Shown one piece after another: positions 32,801-42,022 of a stretch of DNA of 64,000 nucleotides (positions are counted from its first letter, which is position 1; every line of letters begins with the position of its first letter). Under the pieces are notes generated by a model. It had not been told where the DNA came from. It did not search any database and saw nothing but the letters and a program-made list of their open reading frames with translations. The translations under genes and the position numbers were made by a program. This DNA is from Staphylotrichum longicolle (Eukaryota; Ascomycota; Sordariomycetes; Sordariales; Chaetomiaceae). The stretch lies in assembly GCA_019096155.1 (NCBI GenBank), contig JAHCVI010000006.1, positions 2,108,001-2,172,000 on the forward strand, given 5' to 3'.

Positions 32801-33511
32801 GCCCAGCACTGCAACATCCTGCGCGCCTCCTTTGCTTCCGGGAGAGCTCTGGAGGCCCGTGCAAGAGCTCGGTTTCCGGAGATTGCCGCCGCGGGCCTTG
32901 TCAAGTTCAGCCCTCTTTTCTTACATTGTGAGGGCTCGCGTGTTTTTGTCGACAAGACCACCAAGTCGAAGCTCTGTCCGGTCCAGGCAAGAGCTACGCT
33001 GGACTTTGCGCTTGATCTCGTCAAGAACACCGAGATCAAGGCCGCCGATATTGCCATCCTGTGCCCATATGCCGCAAACGTTCAGTTCATCAACAAATTG
33101 ATGAAACGGCCCGGTTATGCGGCACTGGAGGGTATGCCCCACGCATCTACGGTGGATGCATACCAGGGCCAGGAGAGCGATATTGTCCTGGTCACAATGG
33201 GCACTACCTTCCCTTACCCTGGCCCTGGTTTTACCACCGACGAGCACAGATTGAACGTGCTCTTGACTCGGCAGAGATGCGGTCTGGTGGTCGTCGGTGA
33301 CATCAACATCGATGGGAAGCAGGACAAGAAGGAGAAGAAGGAGAAGGCAAGGCCCGGGCACTTCATGGTGCGCAATGCTGAGGGGAAGGTCCATTGGACC
33401 AAAGCATTGATGCTGCACAACATTTACAAGCGCTTCGTGCAGGAGAAGCGGGTAATGCGGCTACCCCCGCCGCCGACAAAGGACAATGTTGTGGATGGCC
33501 CGGCGGCCTAA
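29899..33511 (+). CDS. SF1 (UPF1/DNA2-like) helicase with one in-frame TAG
   Basis: Predicted nucleic-acid helicase of superfamily 1 (AAA_11/AAA_12 pair). Exons 29899-30187, 30243-30714, 30775-31050, 31099-31441, 31556-31813 and 31871-33511; about 1092 codons. The exon 2 acceptor could also be 30252, in frame. The first ~545 residues are an unrecognised N-terminal region. Helicase motifs: I APGFGKTS (about 547), Ia GPTNVAVDNLA, II GILIDEAAN, III LGGDPRQLKP, V VDAYQGQESDIVLV, VI RLNVLLTRQR. A TAG at 31283-31285 interrupts exon 4, and the same frame continues in protein-like sequence (CAALLFDAGLKEAER) on the far side. A CAG-to-TAG change would explain it and fits the CpA context of RIP. Otherwise intact, so recent nonsense, recoding or an error. 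Confidence 0.82.
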
Positions 33512-34067
33512 AAAAGCCGACATGTATCTGGCTATGTACGAATTAAGGAATTGAGTTTTGTGATTAAATCCCAAGCCTCCCAAGCCAAATGTTAACTTCT
33601 GTCCAGTTGTTGCAGCAGAATGTCAAGTTCACGGAAGAGTCGCTTCGAAACGCCGGTGTTAGCAGCGACTCCACCCTCGTCCGCTGCTTTGGGTGACAGG
33701 CTTCTCAGCAGAGTTGTCTTTGGTAACGAGCTTCAACTTGGCGTCACCGTTTGAGTGATGCTGCGGGGGGTCGCGAGGCAGCTGCATAGCTCTTCAACGC
33801 CTTCTCGTGCCAACACAAGACAAAACCAATGTACATTTCATATCAATGCACTTCGCGTCAGCGCTCGTTATTCCATTAATAACTTTCCGCCGGGGCAAGC
33901 ACTGCTTATCGTCAGTGTCCTTCCGTTCGTCAACATCCATCCATTCACTTGACATTTGTCCAAGTCTTCACCAAACTCACGCAAGTCCATAAGGTTTTGT
34001 CTTGAGACACTCTTCGGAGAGTAGGCCCTGGGCTGCCATCCCGTAGCACATGGCTCTTGGAAACGAG
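33512..34067. other. Helicase 3' flank
   Basis: About 550 bp with no gene. Contains CTC-TTCG-GAG at 34010-34019, the core of the leader hairpin but with only two outer base pairs; possibly a degenerate seventh copy. Confidence 0.35.
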
Positions 34068-34102
34068 CTAGCCTCACCGGCTTTCATGAGCAAGCCGGCT
34101 AG
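34068..34102 (+). other. Intergenic hairpin B
   Basis: Inverted repeat: 7-bp stem CCGGCTT/AAGCCGG with an 8-nt loop, extended by CTAG/CTAG after a 5-nt left bulge. First of three consecutive hairpins within 125 bp. Confidence 0.55.
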
Positions 34103-34106
34103 AGGA

Positions 34107-34132
34107 TAGGCTCGTTGTTTGCAACTAGCCTA
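34107..34132 (+). other. Intergenic hairpin C with UUUG loop
   Basis: TAGGCT/AGCCTA stem (6 bp), one C-T mismatch, GTTG/CAAC stem (4 bp), loop TTTG. The two-stem plan with a pyrimidine-rich tetraloop is like the leader hairpins, although the sequence differs. Confidence 0.55.
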
Positions 34133-34165
34133 GGTCCACGCATTGTAAGTTATAGACAAACAGCT

Positions 34166-34191
34166 ATAGCCTCGTCATCTGCGACGGCTAT
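34166..34191 (+). other. Intergenic hairpin D
   Basis: ATAGCC/GGCTAT stem (6 bp), a single bulged C, TCG/CGA stem (3 bp), 7-nt loop. The AGCC/GGCT stem core recurs in the neighbouring hairpins B and C. Confidence 0.5.
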
Positions 34192-35653
34192 GATCTTGGA
34201 GCAGCACCCAGTTGTCGAGAATTGGGGCGGAAAAGTTGGCCAGGGTTGGGGTTGGCTGTGGGCAGGGTCAAGGCACGCAAAGGCCGGCGCGCAAACATCA
34301 AGATGCACCCAGCAATGAACTCGGGCTCATTACAGTTTTGAGCGACTCGTCTGGTTCCAATTCCAGAGAGTTGAAGAGTCAGCGTGTGTAATTTGTGTGG
34401 GAAAAAAAGGAGGGAATATGCAGGCTGGGGTTGGGTATGGGCAGGGTCATCGTCTGCGATCTGCCGGGTCCAGGGCCTAATTACGGCCTGATGATTCCGC
34501 CTTTTGATTTTCACGATCTCGACCAATTTTTCAACGACACAACTCAGATTGCAACTCCCTAACAGCAGTTTTGGGGAATGACGGCTTGTGGCATGCAAAA
34601 AGAAATGCGAGATCAGCTACAACAAGCCACAACCCCTCAGACCTCGAGGACACCTCCATCACGCCGAGGATAATGGAGGATTCAGACTCATTGGCCAAGG
34701 TACCTACCTCGCACACGAAATTTGATTTAGAGATTTGCAGCCTCGATTAGCTCAGATACTCATCAGTCGGGTGACCAGGCGAAGCAGGCCTTAGCCCGTT
34801 GGGGCGCGCTGAGTTGTCCCGTCATCGAGGGACGCTCCTTCCGAACTACGAGATATGCCAGGCAACCATCCGCTCATGCCACTGCATTCTTCATGGTCTT
34901 CCACCGTGCGCATGTTGCATAGAAGGACCGGGTAGTGCGCTGAACGGTGCCCAGAAAGTGACCTTAAACTGCTCAACCGGCCTGTCCACAAGTGGCATAA
35001 CCTCTAGCGCCCATTTCCATCGACGTCGAGTATCAATTTGCTTCTCTGTGTTGCTCAATGCCTGACACCACGGCTCGGAGTCGCGAGTCCAACTCTTGGC
35101 CGAGCCGGAACCGAAGCACTCACATGCAGGGGAAGTGTGCCTTCTCTCAATCTGAAGTTCTGGTCTCCAGCCACGACTGATAATGATGTCAGGCTCGGAT
35201 GCTTTTTGACATTAACAGTGAGGAAAGAACGCTGCTGGATGCCTTCTGCCGCTGCTCAGGCGGCTGACTGAGCCGCCCCGACCGTCGTGCTTGCCCTAGG
35301 AGCATCTCAGGGGTTTGGCCCTCAAGGTTCATCATGCAGGTGCCTGAAAAAAGACCAGGATCAAGCCAGTCAATATGGTGTCAGGTTGCTTGTTGTGGAC
35401 TACGGCATACCTGAGACGGGAATGCTCGCCCGTGACTAAACTTGGTGTGTCCCTCGGTTCCCGCTCGTCCCCCCCATCTTCCTGGAAGAGACCACATTGA
35501 AGGACCTCATTACGGCGACTTGTTATGCTCTTGGTGTCTCTCGTTTGTGCTTCGTGATCTCACTGGCCATCTTCTGATACCATTATCACGGTACCATTGC
35601 CGCCCTTTCTGCCCGCCACCGTGGGGTTGTGGAAACGGACTTCGTTGGTAGTC
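34192..35653. other. Intergenic region, no gene recognised
   Basis: About 1.46 kb. Includes a short imperfect direct repeat (GGGTTGG-xx-xTGGGCAGGGTCA) at roughly 34243-34272 and 34427-34450. No protein-like ORF, tRNA or rRNA segment. The end is part of the leader of the C2H2 gene. Confidence 0.35.
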
Positions 35654-35676
35654 ACCGGGCCTCTTCGGAGACCGGT
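35654..35676 (+). promoter_or_regulatory. Leader hairpin, UUCG family copy 3
   Basis: ACCGG/CCGGT outer stem, GC/A internal loop, CTC/GAG inner stem, TTCG loop; followed by ACTTTGCATCGTCG. Upstream of the C2H2/HNH-like gene. Confidence 0.65.
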
Positions 35677-35752
35677 ACTTTGCATCGTCGTCTGTGGAAG
35701 CACCCTTGACCCCCGTTTACCCAGTCTTGTTGACCCAGACTTCGATCGTTAG

Positions 35753-35775
35753 ACCAGGCCTCTTTGGAGACTGGT
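35753..35775 (+). promoter_or_regulatory. Leader hairpin, UUCG family copy 4
   Basis: ACCAG/CTGGT outer stem (a compensated change relative to copy 3), GC/A internal loop, CTC/GAG inner stem, loop TTTG; followed by ACTTCTCATCGTTG. 99 bp after copy 3. Confidence 0.65.
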
Positions 35776-35851
35776 ACTTCTCATCGTTGTCAGGGAAAGA
35801 TCCGTGACTTGCAGCACCCTCACTTGTCGAAACCAGCTTCGATAGTAATAG

Positions 35852-35875
35852 ACCGGGCCTCTTTCGGAGACTGGT
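35852..35875 (+). promoter_or_regulatory. Leader hairpin, UUCG family copy 5
   Basis: ACCGG/CTGGT outer stem (one G-U), GC/A internal loop, CTC/GAG inner stem, five-base loop TTTCG; followed by ACTTTTCATCGTCG. Spacing again 99 bp. Confidence 0.65.
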
Positions 35876-35933
35876 ACTTTTCATCGTCGTCGGTTTCTTC
35901 AAGCTGTTGTGTGGACAACCTCGATAGCAATAG

Positions 35934-35956
35934 ATCGGGCCTCTTCGGAGACCGGT
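35934..35956 (+). promoter_or_regulatory. Leader hairpin, UUCG family copy 6
   Basis: ATCGG/CCGGT outer stem (one U-G), GC/A internal loop, CTC/GAG inner stem, TTCG loop. Only 73 nt upstream of the ATG of the C2H2 gene. Confidence 0.65.
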
Positions 35957-36028
35957 ATTTGAACTTGTCGTTGTTCTACGTATATCCGGACGCCTCCTTG
36001 TACCCCTCGACGGTCCCACTCCGTCAAG

Positions 36029-39000
36029 ATGACCACTCAGGGTACGAACCCCCTACTCTGTGTGTCGCTCGGGTTTCTAACGTTGGCAGACACCCCTCGC
36101 CACAAGAAAGCCACCGCCACTCCCGTCAGACAGTTCGCTACTGAGCAGTACAACCTCAAAGATGTCGACGAAGTGCCTGCCGACGCTCCCGCAACCAATT
36201 TGAAGCGTTGCCGAGCTAATGGAGGAGAATCAGAGGTGATCAAGGCGTCGGGTGCAGGTCAGCATCACCCCTCTTGGGCCCCTGAGATGTGCAGCTGATG
36301 CCCCTCCAGAGCCCGCCCAGCCTTGGATTTCCAGTGTCCCCAGCCCGGTAGCAACCGGGGCCCCTGGTCAGTAACTTGACCCTCTTTTTCTTGACCTTGG
36401 CCGTTGATGCAGGAATAGAGCCCACTCGAGCCCGGAGAGCCGCAGCAGTCGTCGCCAGCCGGTCTATCACAGACCAGTATAGCCTCACGCCTCTCAGCAA
36501 GCTCTATGGTCCGAGCCTCCTGACAAAGAGGCGTAAACTGGCTGAGGAAAGACCCAGCGGGGGTAAGGATTGCACTTTGCCCAAAGTCTTTGCTCTGCTA
36601 ATGGTTTTTCTTACAGATTCCTTCTCTAAGCACGCGCAGCCCAATTTGGAAGAGCACACGCCTCCTGCCCCGAGCTTTAAGACAGAAGGTTGGTGAATTA
36701 TCATCATGCAGTTCAATCTCGTTTATTCTAGTAAATACCGACCTACACTTTAGAGAAAGACGAGGATGACGACGATGGGTCGTGGGCAAATCCCATAGTC
36801 GACCACCACCCCCTTGACAACGACGACAACACCCTTGACCCGGACCACGAGAGTGACCTTTCTGATGACGATGATGGGCTGTGGGCAAAGCCCGCGGGCG
36901 ACCTCACCCCCCTGGACAACGACGATGACCCCCTTGGCTCCGACCACGAGGATGATCTCCCTCCACAACGAGCCATAGCCGACTTCGTCGTCAACAAGAA
37001 CGGTTACATCGTGGTTGGACCCCAGTCAAAGAAGGAACGCCCCTTTGTCCGAACTGCCCCTGTCAAACGCGCCCAGTCCATCATCCTGGCATCGATTACC
37101 AACAACATGAACAGTACAGACTCGAAAATTGTCGACCAGGAGGCCATCTCTAACCTAAAAGAGGAGTTGAAAGCTGATGCAAACAATCGTTTAGTCACAC
37201 GCAAGCATGACCGTGTTTCCGCGGTATGTGACTACACTGGCTTTGAGCTGTCTTGGGCGCCCGGGCATCCTCGAGCGTATTCAATGGAGGCGATCTATCC
37301 ATTCGCCATCGCACATGGTCAAGTTCTCTACCACGCGCGCCGCAACATCTGCAACATTACGAATTCGCTGAACTGGCTCAAGAGGAAGCACCCGATTCTT
37401 GTTCTCCCACTTCTTGGCCAATTCCTGAGGACGCACCAAGAGCCAAGGTTTCAGGTCCGTAAGGCTTTGTGGACCGCGATATACACTGCCCTCTTGAACG
37501 TCGGCATAATGAACAAAATCTTCCACTGCACCCTACCGCACAAGAAACAGATCAAGGCGTGGGAACAGTGGACCCCAGAAAAGCAGAGAACAGTCCTCGA
37601 GCACTTGCGAAGCGGGGAATTTGGACCCGTCATCCAGGACGAACTAAGGAAGTGGACACCTGAAGCGCTTTTCACCGACAAGACTAAAAAATGGTCGTCT
37701 ACGATCAGATTCCTATCGCTTGACTGGAACGACGTCTACCAATGGCTGGTGAAAATCGCAAGGAAGTATGGCCTTACTCGTGACGAGTTTGACTACTACT
37801 GTACAGTGTCAGCGCCGGGCTCATCAGATGGCCGGGTCTTTTACCCCTACCATATCCTTTCTCGCCCTCAGGCTCACGCGATGTCGTGGAACTGGTGTAG
37901 TCTCTACCGGACTGCAAGAATTATGCTGCGTGTTCTGCGGACTCAATGCAACAGGCATGCAGAGGCCGCTGGGTATGGCGAGCAAGGGATGTGCCCTCTA
38001 CGGGTGATCTACTGGTGGTGCCACCATCTCTGCAAAAAGATCCAGAGAGTCAAGACCGACCGACCAACTTCGATACCCGAGGAAATTGCATTCCATCTTC
38101 TGGATCGATGGGGGCTCCCGATTGTCCCATGGATTGGCAACATCCTCAGGGCATCGCTATGTAAACAACCAGACCATGGTGTTGCAATGCGGTTCGGCCT
38201 CGCCCTCCCTAACAATGGAGAGGACTTCGACCCTGTCGAGCACTGGGACAACTTCTTATGCACTGTCACGATCGACAGCCAGGCCACCAACATCGCAATG
38301 CTCAACTTTGCTGTTGCGACCTGGGGCAGCAGCCTCGAAGCGCTCTCGAATGTGCCTTGGAAACACCCTTTTTGGCGCGTGGACCCGGACCTCGGGCTTA
38401 AGTGCTGGGTTGGAAATTGGGACACCGAGCCAGTGGCAGCACTACCGCTACCTGCGCCGTTCCCGGCCATACCGCTGGTCTCGATCGACCTTTGGTTTGA
38501 AGCTGACGCAGCTCCCCAACCTCTCCAATGCGCTGAGTGCCCCGGCGACGTGAGCTTCAAGACTGCGGGTCTCTTGTTACGCCACTATCAAGACGAGCAC
38601 GGCCAGGACTCAACTCGTTCGAGAAGTGCTAACTCAATAGATCTGAGGCAAGATGCTGTTGACGAGGCTTATTGGGAGCAGCGGCTCCCTTGCACGCAAA
38701 CTGGCTGCGGTGAAACATTCTCCAGTCCGCAAACCCTTGCTAACCACATCCAATCGCAGCATCCGATAGGGGAAAAACCAGTTTTTACCTGCCCTGAGCA
38801 TGGCTGCGGTAAACCGTACGAGAGTCGCAATGCCCTTAACAGGCACATCGGCCTGAAACACCGAGGGGAGAAACCACGTCACGTCTGCCCTGAGCCTGGG
38901 TGTGGCAGATCGTATATAGATGCCGCACACCTCAAGGAGCACATCAAGCAAAAGCACTCGGAGGCGCCGGTAGAATACCCCTGCCTCAAGCCTGGCTGTG

Positions 39001-39071
39001 GAAAAACCTATCAGACCGCCGGAAGCCTTGCAAGACATGAGCGGAAGAAACACATGGAAAGGGATGGTTGA
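36029..39071 (+). CDS. Large protein with possible HNH-like motif and five C-terminal C2H2 zinc fingers
   Basis: Six exons: 36029-36041, 36090-36257, 36310-36366, 36413-36562, 36617-36688 and 36754-39071; every intron is 48-65 bp and phase 1; 925 aa. The N-terminus is basic/Ser-rich, followed by two acidic 33-residue repeats (about 160-225). From about residue 312, CDYTGFELSW..., then YSMEAIYPF and N-x-x-x-x-x-N-x-L-N-W-L-K recall the treble-clef HNH pattern C-x-x-S/T-G-x-x-L ... S-x-E-R-I-D ... N ... N-x-x-K seen in some phage and fungal nucleases, but catalytic residues are not obvious. A long unrecognised middle region follows. The C-terminus has five C2H2 fingers (C-x4-C or C-x2-C types; CGKPYESRNALNRHI, CGRSYIDAAHLKEHI, CGKTYQTAGSLARHE). 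Probably nuclear. Confidence 0.82.
36771..36968 (+). repeat. Tandem 99-bp coding repeat (acidic, two units)
   Basis: Two in-frame copies, 36771-36869 and 36870-36968, each encoding a DDG-x-W-A-x-P...PLDNDD...DH-E-x-DL segment of 33 residues. Lies in exon 6 of the C2H2 gene. Confidence 0.75.
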
Positions 39072-39736
39072 AACTCACCTCCACTGTGGAAAGCAAGGAC
39101 AGTGGGACGCTCCCGCATTACCAAGCCATGGATAATTACAGTACCTACCTTTATACCTTAAAACCTGAATTATCGCTCCGCATTTTGCCCAGTCCCGAGC
39201 CCTCTGCTGTCTCAAGGAGCGCTTCCTTCATGCGCGCAGTTCGATGCGGTCCCCACTCTCTCTGCCAAGCCCATCCGTTGATCCGTGCAACCAACTGCTA
39301 CCACCCTCACTGACATCGCGCATCAACCGGCACAGATGGTGTGGAGGGTATTAAGAGGAAGGGGGGGAATACGAGACGGAGGGGGTTGTGCCAATTGGTG
39401 CGCGGTGTTGCGTTGCAGCGACGGGATCGGGGGATCGCGTTTGCAAAACCAGAAGCTAATCCTTGCAACGCGTGAGCTTAGCTCTTTGACTCCTCTGTGT
39501 TGGGCCTGGAGAAATCACCCCAGCAACATATCAGCACTGTGGAGCCCTGAAGGTCCAACCTGACAAGATTCGAGCTCCCGCATGCCAAGAGCCGAGTGGT
39601 CCGTGCAGCGAGCTTCTCAGATCGGGTCCGGGCATGGAATTTCGCGGGACCTGCATTTTGGCCGAAACCAAGTTTCGACTCGCTCAACTTCCCAAGCGCC
39701 ATTGACACCACCACGTCGCTCGTGGCCGCGTAACCC
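39072..39736. other. Intergenic spacer
   Basis: 665 bp between the C2H2 gene and AIM24. Holds the AIM24 promoter; no other feature recognised. Confidence 0.4.
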
Positions 39737-41014
39737 ATGAGACGGCAAGCGCCCTTGGTCAGACGGCTACGGCCGACGGCATTGACACAGCCGACAACAC
39801 GACCGGGATTTGTGTGCTGGCAATGCCGGGCCATCCAGATTAGCGCATCCCCCACTACCGACTCCCGACCCGCCGCCGATGCCTTCGGAGCTTACCCCGG
39901 GTCGCAGAGGGACTCGGCAGGTGCGCATCGACATCAAGTCTTTGCCATGGCACGTTACTGACAGCTTTCAGATGCTCGGTTTGAGGTCCTCGGGGCACCA
40001 TACTCGATCCTCTCCGTCACCCTCTCGGCGTCGCAGCGGCTGTACACAAGACGAGGGACGCTCGTCTCCATCGCCGGCAAGGTGGAAAATGTGTGTTATC
40101 TTGCTCAAACTCCCATTGGAAATGCCGCGCTGACTCCCGAATAGGCCCAATCTACCCTCTCCCTCCTTTCACCCCTCCGACGCGCCTTCCTCGGCATCCC
40201 CTTCCTCTACCAGCGCATTTCCTCGACAACGCCCATCACCGCTCTCATAGCCACCAAATCCCCCAACACGACCTTCTCCGTCCTCCACCTCGATGGCACA
40301 ACCGACTGGATTGTCGCCCAGCGCAACGCCCTGCTCGCCTGGACCGGCCATACGCTCGCCCCGACCCCGCGCATCCAGCAGGGCATGTCGGTCGCCCACT
40401 GGGGCAACACGCACCTCACGGGCCGCGGCCTGGCGGCGCTCGCCGCTCCGGGGCAGATACACGAGCTCACGCTCGGTGAGGGGGAGGAGATCGTACTGCA
40501 CCCGTCGCACGTGGTGGCGTACTCGGTCACGCGGAACCCGCCGCTGCCCTTCCGCTTCAGGAGTACACGGCTGAGCTTGCAGATTCCGGCGGTCCCCGCA
40601 TCAATCAGCAACGCGGCGGGGCGTCTTGTCCCGGAGCGGCTGACTAGGTTCTGGAATGCCATGCGGGACACGGGGACATACAAGACCGTGGCGCGGCTGC
40701 TGTATGGCCTGCGGACGGCCACGAGGCGGACGATATGGGGCGACCGGCTGTTCTTGCAGTTCAAGGGCCCCATGACGGTGCTGATGTCCACGCGGGGCGT
40801 GAGGGTGCGTGATGTGCTGAGCAGGGAGGACGTGAACGAGATTGCAGACGCCGAGGCGGGCGTCGTGCCAGCTGCGGTCGAGCTGGCCACTAAGCCCAAG
40901 GTGTTGGAAGAGAAGAGGCCCGAGGAGAAGATTGCGATCCATGTTGCCAGTGTGGGCAAGAACGGCAAGGTCAGCTTCGAGGATGCGAAGGACCTGAATG
41001 AGTTTGTGCGGTGA
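39737..41014 (+). CDS. AIM24: Mitochondrial AIM24 family protein
   Basis: Altered inheritance of mitochondria protein 24, an inner-membrane protein linked in yeast to cristae/MICOS organisation. Exons 39737-39920, 39972-40090 and 40145-41014 (introns 51 and 54 bp), 390 aa. An Arg-rich presequence (MRRQAPLVRRLRPTALTQ) fits matrix import. Splicing joins SAD to ARFEVLGAPYSILSVTLSAS, the family's hallmark start; then LYTRRGTLVSIAGK, IPFLYQRISSTTPITALIAT, DGTTDWIVAQRNALLAWTG and the C-terminal FLQFKGPMTVLMSTRG. Intact and ordinary for the family. Confidence 0.9.
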
Positions 41015-42022
41015 TGCAGCGAAGCGCCGTGTCGCCAACTTGTAGTATCTCCTCTGTAACCATAGAGCATTGACAGGGCATCTGATTCCAATTCTTGTTC
41101 ACGGCAGACCTTCGGGTATCAACGCAGGAGTCTCATTCTACTGCCACTTTGCAGCCTTGGATCGCCTCATCGTTCCCCTTTTGCACGCGTACCCTTGAAA
41201 AATGCCTGCGCCACAAAATAGATATGTACAGGGTCTAGTCCACGATCTCGTCACCGCCGTGCTGCTCTGTCTGCAGCCAGCCCGAAAGGACCCTTGGTGA
41301 TGCCCATTGAATGGTTTGTGACATCCACTCGCTTATGAGCTAGTCGGCAGAGTTTGCCAACAGTGCTGGTGTAAGGAAGTGGGTTTCACTGCCTCATCAA
41401 CTATTGTCGGGCGACGCAGCATGGCGACGAACCTGGAATGGACGTCAGTGATTGAAGTTCCAGCCGATCAGGATTAATCGCATGCCAACTCGTGCAGTCT
41501 TTCTGGAACAAGCCCATGCTATCCAGCAAGCTCTTCAGCCTTCATTCGCTGTTCTAACTCTCCCGCATCTCCCCGGTCCAGCTCGACTCTCCTCTCCTTC
41601 CTCTTAGCCGCCTATAAGGAGCCTCCGGTTCATGTCCTTGGATATATTACCATCCGGCGTGCTCGCCTTCTCATCTGCTATAATCTGCAGACTCGTCTCA
41701 TCTACATCTTGAAACGACGCACATCGAGGACAGGTATACTATTGTATAGTACACACTCTCCACTGCGTCTCTACCACCTGAGAGAAGAAGAAGAGAAAAA
41801 AAGAGAAGTAAAGAGAAGGAAAAGAAGAAGAAGAAAAGACGCGAGGAGGGAAAAAAAGGGAAATAGCATGCTCTTGATTTACACTTTTCCTTGTTTTCTC
41901 CCTATTTGATCACGGAGTCTGGGCGATGTAGCTAAAGAAATGGTAATAGGCAAATAACGTTACCAGGAGACGTCCATAGCGTCAGGCTTCTTTGCCACAT
42001 TCTGGCAACCGCATTGGGTGTA
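41015..42022. other. Intergenic region before transposon copy 1
   Basis: About 1.0 kb without a gene apart from the purine tract at 41780-41874. Ends in the TA target dinucleotide (42021-42022) of the transposon. Confidence 0.4.
41780..41874 (+). repeat. Polypurine (GA/A-rich) tract
   Basis: About 95 bases almost entirely A and G on the plus strand (GAA, AAG and GAG runs), broken by a single CGCG region. Could form triplex or act as a nucleosome-poor element; no gene here. Confidence 0.7.

Noticed and set aside
33995..34025. Seventh UUCG hairpin
   Set aside because: Core CTC-TTCG-GAG is present but the outer stem is only two base pairs and flanking ACTT is missing; mentioned as possible degenerate copy only.
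34735..34800. tRNA-like TTAGCTCAG sequence
   Set aside because: No B box, no cloverleaf pairing and no acceptor stem; chance resemblance.
35654..35956. CRISPR-like array because of regularly spaced repeats
   Set aside because: Eukaryotic context, imperfect covarying repeats, four copies, no cas genes.
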